Positions 34,342 through 42,391 are shown, numbered from the stretch's first letter. The stretch: 64,000 bases of DNA from G963667675 sp965249215 (GCA_965249215.1 CBDFLN010000002.1:248001-312000), one strand, 5' to 3'. The notes: generated from the sequence alone by a model not told the origin. Made by a program: numbers and translations.

Positions 34342-35040
34342 ATGGAAGATACCCCGCAGCGGGCGCTGGCAGTTATTCCCCATCCAGGAAATGCCGAGTT
34401 CTGGTGCGGCGGCACGGTCGCCCGCTGGGTAGGGCTTGGCGCATCGGTGCATTTTCTGCTCTGCACCGGCGGCGGTCGCGCCGGCTATGGCCCAGGCGAG
34501 GGTGACTTGGCTGCCGTCCGGGAGGCGGAACAGGAAAGGGCCGCTGAGATCCTTGGCGTTACCGACGTGGTGATGCTGCACCGGCCCGACGGCGAATTGG
34601 AAGACAGCCACGACTTCCGCAAAGAGGTAGTCAGGCAAATCCGGCGTGTGCAACCCCAGGTGGTGATTTGCCCCGAGCCCTATCGTAAGAACCTGGCCTG
34701 GCACCGTGACCACCGAATAACCGGCCAGGTGACTATGGACGCGGTGTTTCCATACGCCCGCGACCACCTGCACTTCCAGGACCTCTGGGAACGGGAAGGC
34801 CTGGAGCCCCACAAGACCGGGACCGTCCTGCTGTGGGGCGCCGAGCAACCCGACGCGTACTTTGACATCGATGGGTCAATGGACTTGAAACTCCAGGCTC
34901 TGCTGGAACACCGGAGTCGGTTTGCCGGCCAGGCCGCGGGGGACGTCGAAGAACTGGTGAAACAATTGGCCCGGGAAACAGCGGCGGACCAGGACTACCA
35001 ATACGGCGAGGCCTTTCGAAAGGCGACCTTCCGCATCTAG
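34342..35040 (+). CDS. PIG-L (MshB/LmbE-like) deacetylase family protein with altered active site
   Basis: A 232-residue PIG-L fold protein. The C-terminal zinc-histidine segment NLAWHRDHRITGQVTMDAVF (H121, H124) and WCGGTVARWVGLGASVHFLL match MshB/BshB-type N-acetylglucosamine deacetylases. The key N-terminal motif, normally AHPDDxE, reads PHPGNAE (residues 13-19), so the catalytic-base Asp is Gly and the zinc-ligand Asp is Asn. H14 is kept. Either activity is lost or the metal site is unusual. It starts at ATG 34342 with GGAGG upstream. It lies near MshA- and MshD-like genes. Confidence 0.82.
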   Translation: MEDTPQRALAVIPHPGNAEFWCGGTVARWVGLGASVHFLLCTGGGRAGYGPGEGDLAAVREAEQERAAEILGVTDVVMLHRPDGELEDSHDFRKEVVRQIRRVQPQVVICPEPYRKNLAWHRDHRITGQVTMDAVFPYARDHLHFQDLWEREGLEPHKTGTVLLWGAEQPDAYFDIDGSMDLKLQALLEHRSRFAGQAAGDVEELVKQLARETAADQDYQYGEAFRKATFRI

Positions 35041-35120
35041 GCCAAGCCCGCAGGTCCAGCGGCGGCCTCTTTGGGTCGATGTCGCTGCCAGGGTTAACCT
35101 TGGGCCTGCAGCCCGGCGCC

Positions 35121-35435
35121 CTAGCCCACTATTTCGCTAATCTGTACTGTCGGCTTGATGTCGGTGTAGTTGCCCATGTCGCCCATAACCGGCCTGCCCA
35201 CTGCCATGAACGCCTGGTGGACTTCGTCCACTGTTGCGAAGGTCATGTGCACCACCGCGGTGAACGGCGGGTTGGAGCTTGGGTCTGTACCCGAGATACC
35301 CTTGTCCGTCTCCACCTTAATCAACCCGCGGGAGTCCAGGTGTTCGTGTAGCAAGGGCAGGTGGTTGTTGGAAAAGTAGCCCCAATCGAACCGCTTTCCT
35401 TCATCATAGGGGTATGCAAAGGTGACTCGGATCAT
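35121..35435 (-). CDS. EthD family protein
   Basis: A 104-residue ferredoxin-like alpha/beta protein: MIRVTFAYPYDEGKRFDWGY, NNHLPLLHEHLDSRGLIKVE, and FTAVVHMTFATVDEVHQAF. The HLPL...H pattern and length fit EthD/dimeric alpha-beta barrel proteins, a family with roles in ether or polyketide breakdown but mostly of unknown function. The second in-frame ATG (35433-35435) has a GGAG 10 nt upstream; the first ATG, nine bases earlier, sits too close to it. It stands alone. Confidence 0.82.
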   Translation of the reverse strand: MIRVTFAYPYDEGKRFDWGYFSNNHLPLLHEHLDSRGLIKVETDKGISGTDPSSNPPFTAVVHMTFATVDEVHQAFMAVGRPVMGDMGNYTDIKPTVQISEIVG

Positions 35436-35707
35436 TCTTGCCATTCTCCATATTTGAATTCGTGCTCAGCCGGTTCAGGCCATTGTACACCAAGCGCCCT
35501 ATACCAGGTGCATGAACTAAGCCTGCGTCACGCCTCCGGAACTTCTCAGCCTGCGATACTTGCTTCTCTTACAGAAGATTCACTACCCGTCACGGTTATC
35601 TACTCAAGGGACCGGCCCATGACCTCGGCGGGAGTCCAAGCTTGACCGAAATCCATCTGCTACAATTAGATTGCAACCAGCCAAATCCAGTTTATTTCCG
35701 GTGCAAG

Positions 35708-37096
35708 ATGCTGCCCATCCGGCCCGCCAGGTTCCTAAAGTCAACCCTGTTCTTGGCGCTGCTGTCCGCCGTCCTGATTTTCGCTTGCGGGACTCAGGAG
35801 CAACCTATGGACGGGCCCGAAACCGAAGGCCAGGCCGCCTTGGTGTGGGACGTTTGGGAGAAAATAGACCTCTTGTACGCCGGACGAGACACCCTCGACT
35901 CTAACGCCTTAGTCAACGGGGCTATCGGCGGTATGCTCGACCTGACTCAAGCCGCGCCATACCCTTTCCTGACTGAGGTGGGCCGACTGAGAGGGCAGGT
36001 GCAGCCTGGTGTTCCTGAGGAGATGGCCGACCTGTGGCGGGCCATGCTTCTGCACCGGCAACGCTGGCCCGGGGTGGACTCGTCAGACCTGGCCGCGGCC
36101 GCCGTTGATGGCCTCATCGCCGGCCTCGATGACCCGGCCGCCGCCTTCCTCGACGTCGACAGATTGCCTGTGGCCCGGGAAGCCATCAGCGAAAACCTCG
36201 AAGGCACCTATCTCGGCATCGGGGCCCGCGTTATTAGCGAGGATGATCAAATCCTGATTTTTCCCTTTGAGGACAGCCCCGCAGAAAGCGCCGGCATCGA
36301 GGCGGGAGACGCCCTCTTGGAAGTGCAGGGCATCGCCACTGCCGGCAGGAGCATGGAGGAAGTTCTGGGAGACGTTACAGGCCCGGAGGGGACTAAGGTC
36401 GAACTCCTCCTAGGCCGGTCCGGCGAGGACGAACCACTGGAGGTCCAAGTATTCCGGGACAATATTATCCTGCAGTCCGTTGGGCGTCAGCTGACCCCCG
36501 GAGGCATCGGCTATATCTACGTCTCTCGCTTCCGGGACAACACCGGGGACCAGCTCTATGAGGCGTTGGAAGACTTGAGGCGCTTCGATATGCTGGCGTT
36601 GATTCTGGACCTGCGTTCCAATCCCGGAGGGTCCGAGGAAGCCGCCGGCGACGTGGTTGGCCAGTTCCTCTCGCCGGGCAGCGTGTTCATATACCAGGAG
36701 GACCGCAACGGAGACCGCCGGGAGCACGTCATAAGACAGGACTTGGACCGCTTTGATTTGGGCGACATGCCCATGGTGGTGCTGGTCAACGAAGATACCA
36801 AGGCAGAGGCCGAGGCGGTGGCGGCCGTGTTGCAGGAAAACCAACGGGCTGTGGTAATGGGCGTCGAGACTTTCGGGATAGGCTCGACCTACGACTTTAT
36901 TGAACTGGAAGACGGTTCGGCCATCTATATGCCGGTATGGCGTTGGTTCACTCCCTCAGGCAGGCCCTTGGGAGACGGCGGCGTCCGCCCCGATGTCTGG
37001 GTCGCCTTCGAACCCGAACCCGACGGTTTCGGACGAGAAAGCCAGTTCAACGAGGCCTACGAGTACCTGGACGCCCGACTACCGCCATTCCGTTAG
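35708..37096 (+). CDS. S41 (C-terminal-processing) protease-like lipoprotein without catalytic dyad
   Basis: A 462-residue protein. The signal peptide ends in a lipobox, VLIFAC (Cys27), so it is probably a lipoprotein on the outer face of the membrane. A PDZ domain (LEGTYLGIGARVISEDDQIL, PAESAGIEAGDALLEVQGIA) precedes an S41 protease core (GGIGYIYVSRFRDNTGDQLY, ALILDLRSNPGGS). The usual catalytic Ser stretch (LVNGGSASASE) reads LVNEDTKAEAEA near residue 365, and the catalytic Lys of TFGKGS is Ile in TFGIGS near 390. It may bind peptides without cutting. ATG 35708 gives the best signal peptide. Confidence 0.85.
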   Translation: MLPIRPARFLKSTLFLALLSAVLIFACGTQEQPMDGPETEGQAALVWDVWEKIDLLYAGRDTLDSNALVNGAIGGMLDLTQAAPYPFLTEVGRLRGQVQPGVPEEMADLWRAMLLHRQRWPGVDSSDLAAAAVDGLIAGLDDPAAAFLDVDRLPVAREAISENLEGTYLGIGARVISEDDQILIFPFEDSPAESAGIEAGDALLEVQGIATAGRSMEEVLGDVTGPEGTKVELLLGRSGEDEPLEVQVFRDNIILQSVGRQLTPGGIGYIYVSRFRDNTGDQLYEALEDLRRFDMLALILDLRSNPGGSEEAAGDVVGQFLSPGSVFIYQEDRNGDRREHVIRQDLDRFDLGDMPMVVLVNEDTKAEAEAVAAVLQENQRAVVMGVETFGIGSTYDFIELEDGSAIYMPVWRWFTPSGRPLGDGGVRPDVWVAFEPEPDGFGRESQFNEAYEYLDARLPPFR

Positions 37097-37311
37097 GCTG
37101 CTTCTTGGCAGTTCAGGCAAACGAAGGTGGATGAGTCCTCCGGAATGGTGTCGCTGGCCACGTTCCGCTTTCGCCCGCATATCGAACACACAACGCTTGC
37201 CAGGGCCGGAGGGGTCCTCTCCGTCACCGTGTCTTCGCCTCTAAAGCCCTGGTAGTCGGGGTTGTCCTGCTTGCGGCGGAGGAACCGTTCCAGGTCCTTG
37301 CGGCGGCTCAA
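37093..37311 (-). CDS. Small zinc-ribbon protein
   Basis: A 72-residue protein with a basic helical N-terminus (MSRRKDLERFLRRKQDNPDY) and a C-terminal zinc ribbon formed by CSICGRKR and CLNC. Such proteins may bind RNA or ribosomes; no function is known to me. It follows rplL on the minus strand and may be the last gene of the ribosomal operon. Its end overlaps the convergent S41-like gene by 4 bp. The clear CxxC pair makes it a real gene. Confidence 0.75.
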   Translation of the reverse strand: MSRRKDLERFLRRKQDNPDYQGFRGEDTVTERTPPALASVVCSICGRKRNVASDTIPEDSSTFVCLNCQEAA

Positions 37312-37349
37312 TGTTCTCTCCTTCTATGCCAACGGCCACGCGGTACACC

Positions 37350-37371
37350 GGGCTCTTCTGAGCAAGAGCCC
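37350..37371 (-). terminator. Hairpin after rplL, possible terminator or processing site
   Basis: GGGCTCTT and AAGAGCCC form a perfect 8-bp stem with a 6-nt loop, 26 bp downstream of the rplL stop. No T-tract follows on either strand, so it may be an mRNA-stabilising or processing hairpin and not a terminator. Confidence 0.4.
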
Positions 37372-37396
37372 ATCTAAGGGCCATGCTCAGAGACAG

Positions 37397-37792
37397 CTAG
37401 TTGACCTGGACGACGGCCCCGGCCTCTTCCAGCTTGGACTTGGTTTCGTCGGCCTCTTCCTTGGCCACGCCCTCTTTCACCCGTACCGGGGCCGACTCCA
37501 CCAGTTCTTTGGCCTCCCGGAGCCCCAGCGAGGTGACCTCCCGTACCGCCTTGATCACGTTGATCTTGTTCGGTCCAATCTCCTGGATGCTCACCTCGAA
37601 TTCGCTCTGCTCCTCCGGCGCACCAGCGCCATCGGCCTGGTCCGCGGGCGCTGCCGCCGCGCCCGGAGCCGCGGCCACTGCTACCGCCGTCGCCGCGGTG
37701 ATGCCGAACTCATCTTCCAGCGCCTTCACCAGGTCCGACAACTCCAACACGTTCATTCCCTTGATTGCTTCCAGAAACTCGTCCTTGGTCAT
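37397..37792 (-). CDS. rplL: 50S ribosomal protein L7/L12
   Basis: L7/L12 forms the flexible stalk that recruits translation factors. The 131-residue product has the N-terminal dimerisation helix (DEFLEAIKGMNVLELSDLVK), an Ala/Pro-rich hinge, and the C-terminal domain (KINVIKAVREVTSLGLREAK, LVESAPVRVKEGVAKEEA). GGGAGG precedes the ATG. It lies 34 bp after rplJ, the normal order. The rpoBC genes that usually follow are not here; a zinc-ribbon gene and an unrelated region follow instead. Confidence 0.97.
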   Translation of the reverse strand: MTKDEFLEAIKGMNVLELSDLVKALEDEFGITAATAVAVAAAPGAAAAPADQADGAGAPEEQSEFEVSIQEIGPNKINVIKAVREVTSLGLREAKELVESAPVRVKEGVAKEEADETKSKLEEAGAVVQVN

Positions 37793-37826
37793 GGGTCCTC
37801 CCTATTTCGGTTAAGTTATTAGCCAA

Positions 37827-38366
37827 TCAACCGCCTGACTCGGCGGCCTCCAACTGCCTGATCCTCGCTTGAAGCAACGAATCCAGGCTCTGCAACGGTC
37901 CGTTGAGTGCATTGACCAGCCTCTGCACCGGCGCTTGAAGCTGGCCCATCAGGCTGGCCACCAGTTGCGGCTTGCTGGGCAACGTAGCCAGCCGACTCAC
38001 CTGGTCGGGGGGCAGCGCCGGGCCGTCTTGCAGCACCGCGCCTTGAACCGCCAGCGTCGAGCGGGTTGCCCTGGTGTATTCCGAAACTGCCCTGGCCACC
38101 TCTGCCGGATCGCCGTAGCCAAAGGCAACCACAGTCGGCCCCTGTACTATGTCCTTAAGCTGAGGTCGCCGCGCCGCGTCGGCCGCCAGGTACAACAACG
38201 TATTCTTGACCACGGTGAACTCTACGTCCGCGGCCCGCATTCGCCGCCGCAAGGCCACCATCTCGTTGACTCCAATGCCGGTGTAATTGGCCGTCAAAGC
38301 AATGGTGCACTGCTCCAGCTTTTCCTTTAGTGCGTTAACTCGGTCTATCTTTTCCTGTGTTGGCAA
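37827..38366 (-). CDS. rplJ: 50S ribosomal protein L10
   Basis: The base of the L7/L12 stalk. The 179-residue product has QEKIDRVNALKEKLEQCTIA, NYTGIGVNEMVALRRRMRAA and EFTVVKNTLLYLAA. TTG at 38364-38366 is the best start: it is preceded by AGGA 8 nt upstream and gives the usual length. A longer frame reaching back to 38489 would run through the L10 leader hairpins. Expression is probably controlled by L10 or L10-L12 binding that leader. Confidence 0.95.
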   Translation of the reverse strand: MPTQEKIDRVNALKEKLEQCTIALTANYTGIGVNEMVALRRRMRAADVEFTVVKNTLLYLAADAARRPQLKDIVQGPTVVAFGYGDPAEVARAVSEYTRATRSTLAVQGAVLQDGPALPPDQVSRLATLPSKPQLVASLMGQLQAPVQRLVNALNGPLQSLDSLLQARIRQLEAAESGG

Positions 38367-38384
38367 TGTATTCGTCCTGCTAAC

Positions 38385-38510
38385 AAAAATCCCTGCGCCA
38401 AGACCAATGCGCAGGGACCACAAGACTCCCCTGTGGGGAATCGCTGCGCCTGCGCCGGCGGCCTGTCGGCCCTTAGCCCCGCGTTCCACGGGGACCTGCG
38501 GTCTCTGGCG
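38385..38510 (-). ncRNA. L10 (rplJ) leader RNA with attenuator
   Basis: Between rplA and rplJ the reverse strand reads GACCGCAGG (38495-38503) and, after an internal structured region, CCTGCGCATTGGTC. These pair as in the L10 leader that binds L10-L12. The same CCTGCGC can instead pair with GCGCAGGG to make a hairpin (38391-38416) followed by ATTTTTG, a rho-independent-like terminator. The two structures exclude each other, giving an attenuation switch for rplJL. Confidence 0.75.
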
Positions 38511-38542
38511 TTATTCTATTGTTACTCGTTTCCTATGGGCTC

Positions 38543-39256
38543 CTAGGGTGCCTCCAATGCTTGTAGCATCGCCAGGTCCAGTTGAATGCCAGGCCCCATG
38601 GACGAAGTCAAATAGGCCGATCGCAAAAACGACCCCTTCACCGCCGACGGCTTGTCCCGAACTATCGCGCTGGCCAGCGTAGCCAAGTTGTCCGTCAGTT
38701 GCTCGACGGTAAAGCTCACCTTGCCCACCCGGCTGTGGATAATGGCGGTGCGGTCGGTGCGGTACTCCACCCGTCCTGCCTTCGCTTCCTGGATCGCCCT
38801 GGGCAGGTCTTGCGGTTGCACCATGGTGCCCGACCTGGGATTGGGCATCAGCCCGCTGCGGCCCAATATCCTACCAAGGCGGCCGATCTTGGGCATCACC
38901 TGGGGCACTGCCAGGCCCACCTCGAACTCCATCCAGCCGCCTTCAATTTGCTCTATCAGGTCGTCCTCCCCCACGTAGTCCGCCCCTGCTTGCCGGGCAA
39001 TGTCCGCCGCGTCGGCCCCGGCGAACACCAAGACCCGTATCTGCTTGCCCAACCCGTGGGGCAACACCGTTACACCCCGGACCATCTGGTCGGCATGCCG
39101 CGGGTCGGCATTGGTCCCAATGTGGACCTCCACCGTCTCATCGAACTTGGCGTTCGCCAGTTCCTTGACCAGTTCCAAGGCGTCCTGCGGCGGGTAGAGG
39201 CGGTCAATCTCCACCTTTTCCGCTACCGCGCTAAACCGCCGGCTGTGCTTTACCAT
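38543..39256 (-). CDS. rplA: 50S ribosomal protein L1
   Basis: L1 forms the mobile stalk near the ribosomal E site. The 237-residue product contains FDETVEVHIGTNADPRHADQ, TVLPHGLGKQIRVLVFAGAD, MPKIGRLGRILGRSGLMPNP (the family signature), and GSFLRSAYLTSSMGPGIQLD. It normally represses its own operon by binding mRNA. It lies 44 bp after rplK and is followed by the L10 leader. Confidence 0.97.
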   Translation of the reverse strand: MVKHSRRFSAVAEKVEIDRLYPPQDALELVKELANAKFDETVEVHIGTNADPRHADQMVRGVTVLPHGLGKQIRVLVFAGADAADIARQAGADYVGEDDLIEQIEGGWMEFEVGLAVPQVMPKIGRLGRILGRSGLMPNPRSGTMVQPQDLPRAIQEAKAGRVEYRTDRTAIIHSRVGKVSFTVEQLTDNLATLASAIVRDKPSAVKGSFLRSAYLTSSMGPGIQLDLAMLQALEAP

Positions 39257-39300
39257 ATTCTATGCTCTGTCCTTACGGACCCGGTGGATGCTCCGGGGCT

Positions 39301-39729
39301 CTATTCCTCTGTCACCTTGATGCCCATGCTGCGGGCCGTGCCTTCTATAATGGCCATTGCCGCTTCAACCGTAGAGGCGTTCAAGTCGGCCAGCTTGGCC
39401 TCGGCTATCTCCTTTAACGCTCCGCGGGTGATGGTCCCCACATGCCCCTGGCGGTGGTCAGAGGCGCCCTTTTCTATATCCAATGCCTTCCTCAAGAGCT
39501 CCGACGCCGGCGGGGTGCGGGTGACGAAGGTGAACGACCGGTCCTCGTATACGGTCAGATGCACCGGCACTATAGTCCCGCTCTGAACTGCGGTCCGCGA
39601 ATTGTACTCCTTCACGAAACCCATGATGTTAACGCCGTGCTGCCCCAACGCAGGACCAACCGGCGGCGCGGGGGTGGCCTTTCCAGCCTCCAATTGCAGC
39701 TTGATTATCGCCCGTACTTTCTTTGCCAA
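39301..39729 (-). CDS. rplK: 50S ribosomal protein L11
   Basis: L11 binds the GTPase-centre of 23S rRNA. The 142-residue product has MAKKVRAIIKLQLEAGKATP, PPVGPALGQHGVNIMGFVKE (rRNA-contact and N-terminal domain), and the C-terminal signature GTITRGALKEIAEAKLADLN. The proline-rich N-terminal domain targeted by thiopeptides is intact. It follows nusG by 9 bp. Confidence 0.97.
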   Translation of the reverse strand: MAKKVRAIIKLQLEAGKATPAPPVGPALGQHGVNIMGFVKEYNSRTAVQSGTIVPVHLTVYEDRSFTFVTRTPPASELLRKALDIEKGASDHRQGHVGTITRGALKEIAEAKLADLNASTVEAAMAIIEGTARSMGIKVTEE

Positions 39730-39738
39730 TTCCGGCTC

Positions 39739-40317
39739 CTAGATCCGTTCCACCTGCAGGAAGTCCAACTCCACCGGCGTCTCTCTGCCGAAGAAGGACA
39801 CCAGCACACGGACCTTGCCCTTGCCCTCGTCGATGTCGCCGACACCCCCGATGAAGTCCACGAACGGCCCCTCGGTGATTCTCACAGTTTCGCCGCGTTC
39901 CAGCCCTATCTTTACCCGAGTCGCGCCAGATTCCATCTGCTTGAGGATATCCTCAATCTGCTTCTCTTCCAACGGCACAGGCTTGGGCCTTTTGTCCAAC
40001 TCGTCTTCGCTGGAAACGAACCCGGTAACTCCCGGCGTGTTGCGTACCGCGTACCAGCTTTCGTCGTCCATAGACATCTGCACCAGGATATACCCCGGGA
40101 ACAGCTTCCGCCGCTCCGACTTGCGCTGGCCCTCTTTGAACACCACCTCTTCTTCCGTGGGCACCAACACCTGAAGTATCCGGTCCTGCATGTCCAGGCT
40201 CTGGATGCGCAGGTTCAGGTTCTTCTCGACCACGTCCTCCTGTCCGGAGTAGGTGTGCACAATGTACCAGCGCGGTCCTTGCGGGTCTTGCACTTCTTGT
40301 CCGTTGATTGTCGTCAT
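39739..40317 (-). CDS. nusG: Transcription termination/antitermination protein NusG
   Basis: NusG binds RNA polymerase and couples it to Rho or the ribosome. The 192-residue product has the NGN domain (RWYIVHTYSGQEDVVEKNLN, FPGYILVQMSMDDESWYAVR, NTPGVTGFVSS) and the KOW motif in VRITEGPFVDFIGGVGDIDE. ATG at 40315-40317 has AGGA 8 nt upstream and is preferred over a longer frame starting at 40368 whose extra residues do not fit the family. It lies between secE and rplK, the conserved order. Confidence 0.96.
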   Translation of the reverse strand: MTTINGQEVQDPQGPRWYIVHTYSGQEDVVEKNLNLRIQSLDMQDRILQVLVPTEEEVVFKEGQRKSERRKLFPGYILVQMSMDDESWYAVRNTPGVTGFVSSEDELDKRPKPVPLEEKQIEDILKQMESGATRVKIGLERGETVRITEGPFVDFIGGVGDIDEGKGKVRVLVSFFGRETPVELDFLQVERI

Positions 40318-40387
40318 AGCGTATCCTGCCTTCGAGGGCGCCCTGGCAAGCTGCGGTGGAGGCTCCAACTTGCCAATGCGGGCCTGT

Positions 40388-40624
40388 CTACAGCACGTAC
40401 TTGGTGAAAGTCTCGCCGAATATCCGGTCCAATCCGCCTAGGAAGAAACCCGCGGCCAAGGCCAGCGCGATAACGATCACCGTCAACCGTGACGTCTCTT
40501 CTCTGCTGGGCCATACTGACTTGCGCAGTTCCGAGACGGTTTCCTGTAAGAACTGGATGGGCCGCGTCCTCCCTCCGGTGCCGGGGGAGATGATCCGGGC
40601 CGCTCTTGCTGGCGCTCTAGCCAT
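40388..40624 (-). CDS. secE: Preprotein translocase subunit SecE
   Basis: A 78-residue single-span SecE. The amphipathic helix QFLQETVSELRKSVWPSREE is the family signature, followed by one transmembrane helix (TVIVIALALAAGFFLGGL) near residues 48-65. SecE clamps SecY in the protein-export channel. The N-terminal Arg/Pro-rich 25 residues are variable. The start is 6 bp after the rpmG stop, so translation is probably coupled. Confidence 0.93.
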   Translation of the reverse strand: MARAPARAARIISPGTGGRTRPIQFLQETVSELRKSVWPSREETSRLTVIVIALALAAGFFLGGLDRIFGETFTKYVL

Positions 40625-40630
40625 GCCGGT

Positions 40631-40801
40631 CTACCTCACCTCTCTGTGGGCCGTGTGACTGCGGCAGCGGGAGCAGTACTTCCGCAACTCCAAGCGCTGC
40701 GGGTCGTTGCGGCGGCTCTTGGTCGAGGTATAGTTCCGTTCCCGGCAGCCGCCGCACTGCAACGTGATGGTTTGTCTTACGTCTCCAGACTTCTTGGCCA
40801 T
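40631..40801 (-). CDS. rpmG: 50S ribosomal protein L33, zinc-binding type
   Basis: A 56-residue protein: MAKKSGDVRQTITLQCGGCR, NYTSTKSRRNDPQRLELRKY and CSRCRSHTAHREVR. Cysteines C16 and C19 with C43 and C46 form the zinc ribbon of the C+ L33 type. It lies between tuf and secE, the standard place in this operon, 3 bp after the tuf stop and 6 bp before secE. It is easily missed because of its size. Confidence 0.95.
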   Translation of the reverse strand: MAKKSGDVRQTITLQCGGCRERNYTSTKSRRNDPQRLELRKYCSRCRSHTAHREVR

Positions 40802-40804
40802 CTT

Positions 40805-41989
40805 TTAGTCCAACAGCTTGGTGATTACGCCGGCGCCCACGGTCCGGCCGCCCTCGCGGATGGCGAACCGCAGCCCTTCTTCAATGGCTACCGGCGTAAT
40901 TAGCTTGATAGTCATTTGGGTGTTGTCTCCGGGCATCACCATTTCCACCCCTTCAGGCAGTTGGATCTCCCCGGTGATGTCGCTGGTCCGGATGTAGAAC
41001 TGGGGCTTGTAACCGGGGAAAAACGGAGTGTGGCGGCCGCCCTCTTCCCGGCTCAAAACATATACCTCAGCCTCAGCGTTGGTATACGGCTTCATGGAGC
41101 CGGGCTTCACCAGCACCTGGCCGCGCTCCACTTCATCCCGGTCCACGCCCCGCAGGAGGACGCCCACGGCGTCGCCGGCCTCGGTGGCGTCCAGCAGCTT
41201 GTGGAACATCTCCAGTCCGGTGGCTACGGTCTCGCGGACGTCGCCAAAGCGTATGATTTCCACCGGCTCTCCCTGCTTAAGCTGGCCGCGCTCCACTCGG
41301 CCCGTGACTACGGTGCCCCGGCCCTTGATGCCGAATACGTCTTCGATGGGCATTAGGAACGGCCGGTCTATCACCCTGGTCGGCACCGGGATGTAATCGT
41401 CCATGGCTTCAACCAGCTTCACGATGCCTTCTTCCGCCTCGGGGTCGCCCTCCAAGGCTTTCAGGCCGCTGACCCGGATGATGGGAGTGTCGTCGCCGGG
41501 GAATTCATAGCGGTTCAGAAGTTCCCTTACTTCCAACTCCACCAACTCCAGCAACTCCTCGTCGTCCATCATGTCGACCTTGTTAAGCGCCACCAGGATG
41601 CGGGGCACCTCGACCTGCCGAGCCAGAAGGATGTGCTCCCTGGTCTGGGGCATAGGGCCGTCGGGTGCGCTTACCACCAACACCGCCCCGTCCATCTGGG
41701 CCGCTCCGGTGATCATGTTCTTGATGTAGTCGGCGTGCCCAGGGCAGTCTACGTGGGCGTAGTGGCGGTTTTCCGTCTCGTACTCCACGTGGGCGATGGC
41801 GATGGTTACCCCGCGGGCCTTCTCCTCGGGCGCGTTGTCAATGCTGTCCATGTCGCGGTAATTGGCCATGCCCTTCGCCGACATAACCTTGGTTATGGCT
41901 GCGGTGAGGGTGGTCTTGCCGTGGTCCACGTGACCGATGGTTCCCACGTTGACGTGGGGTTTGGACCTGTCAAATCGCTGTTTGGCCAT
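40805..41989 (-). CDS. tuf: Elongation factor Tu
   Basis: EF-Tu carries aminoacyl-tRNA to the ribosome. The 394-residue product has G1 GHVDHGKTT, G2 ARGVTIAIAH, G3 DCPGHADY, G4 NKVD and the G5 region, then domains 2 and 3 ending RTVGAGVITKLLD. Residues 44-56 (RDMDSIDNAPEEK) are standard. AAGGAG precedes the ATG. It follows three tRNA genes, as in the thrU-tyrU-glyT-thrT-tufB operon of enterobacteria, here without a tRNA-Gly. Confidence 0.98.
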   Translation of the reverse strand: MAKQRFDRSKPHVNVGTIGHVDHGKTTLTAAITKVMSAKGMANYRDMDSIDNAPEEKARGVTIAIAHVEYETENRHYAHVDCPGHADYIKNMITGAAQMDGAVLVVSAPDGPMPQTREHILLARQVEVPRILVALNKVDMMDDEELLELVELEVRELLNRYEFPGDDTPIIRVSGLKALEGDPEAEEGIVKLVEAMDDYIPVPTRVIDRPFLMPIEDVFGIKGRGTVVTGRVERGQLKQGEPVEIIRFGDVRETVATGLEMFHKLLDATEAGDAVGVLLRGVDRDEVERGQVLVKPGSMKPYTNAEAEVYVLSREEGGRHTPFFPGYKPQFYIRTSDITGEIQLPEGVEMVMPGDNTQMTIKLITPVAIEEGLRFAIREGGRTVGAGVITKLLD

Positions 41990-42029
41990 TTAGGTGTCGC
42001 TCCTTCGATTTTGTTGCAAAGATATTATT

Positions 42030-42104
42030 TGGAGCCCAGAGGCGGGATTGAACCGCCGACCCCGTTCTTACCAAGAACGTGCTCTACCGCTGAGCTATCT
42101 GGGC
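42030..42104 (-). tRNA. tRNA-Thr (GGT)
   Basis: Reverse strand GCCCAGA acceptor pairs with TCTGGGC. The D arm is GCTC/GAGC, the anticodon stem CGTTC/GAACG with loop TTGGTAA (anticodon GGT), and the T arm GGCGG-TTCAATC-CCGCC. CCA is encoded (42030-42032). It lies 40 bp upstream of tuf. Confidence 0.96.
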
Positions 42105-42158
42105 TGGCTGCCGGGGTCAGGTGCAATCCATTATTTGTGATTATTTTACTATTATACA

Positions 42159-42246
42159 TGGTGGAGGGGGTAGGATTCGAACCTACGAAGCCCTTCCGGA
42201 CGCCAGATTTACAGTCTGGTGGCTTTAACCACTCACCCACCCCTCC
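42159..42246 (-). tRNA. tRNA-Tyr (GTA)
   Basis: Acceptor GGAGGGG pairs with CCCCTCC, anticodon loop CTGTAAA (GTA), a long class-II variable arm, T loop GTTCGAATC and an encoded CCA. It lies between the two tRNA-Thr genes. Confidence 0.96.
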
Positions 42247-42316
42247 ATATCTTACAGTGTTCCTCCGCTTTCACCAGGCCTGGCTTTCGCCCTGCCTGCT
42301 GGATAATATTCGCTAA

Positions 42317-42391
42317 TGGAGCCCCAGAGGGGATTCGAACCCCTAACCTGTCGATTACAAGTCGACTGCGCTTCCATTGCGCCACAGGGGC
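42317..42391 (-). tRNA. tRNA-Thr (TGT)
   Basis: Acceptor GCCCCTG (the inner pair is weaker), anticodon stem GTCGA/TCGAC with loop CTTGTAA (anticodon TGT), T arm AGGGG-TTCGAAT-CCCCT and an encoded CCA. It is the first gene of the tRNA-tuf-ribosomal operon. Confidence 0.95.

Noticed and set aside
35642..35666. TTGACC ... TACAAT as a promoter of the S41-like gene
   Set aside because: The spacer is only 13 bp, too short for sigma-70.
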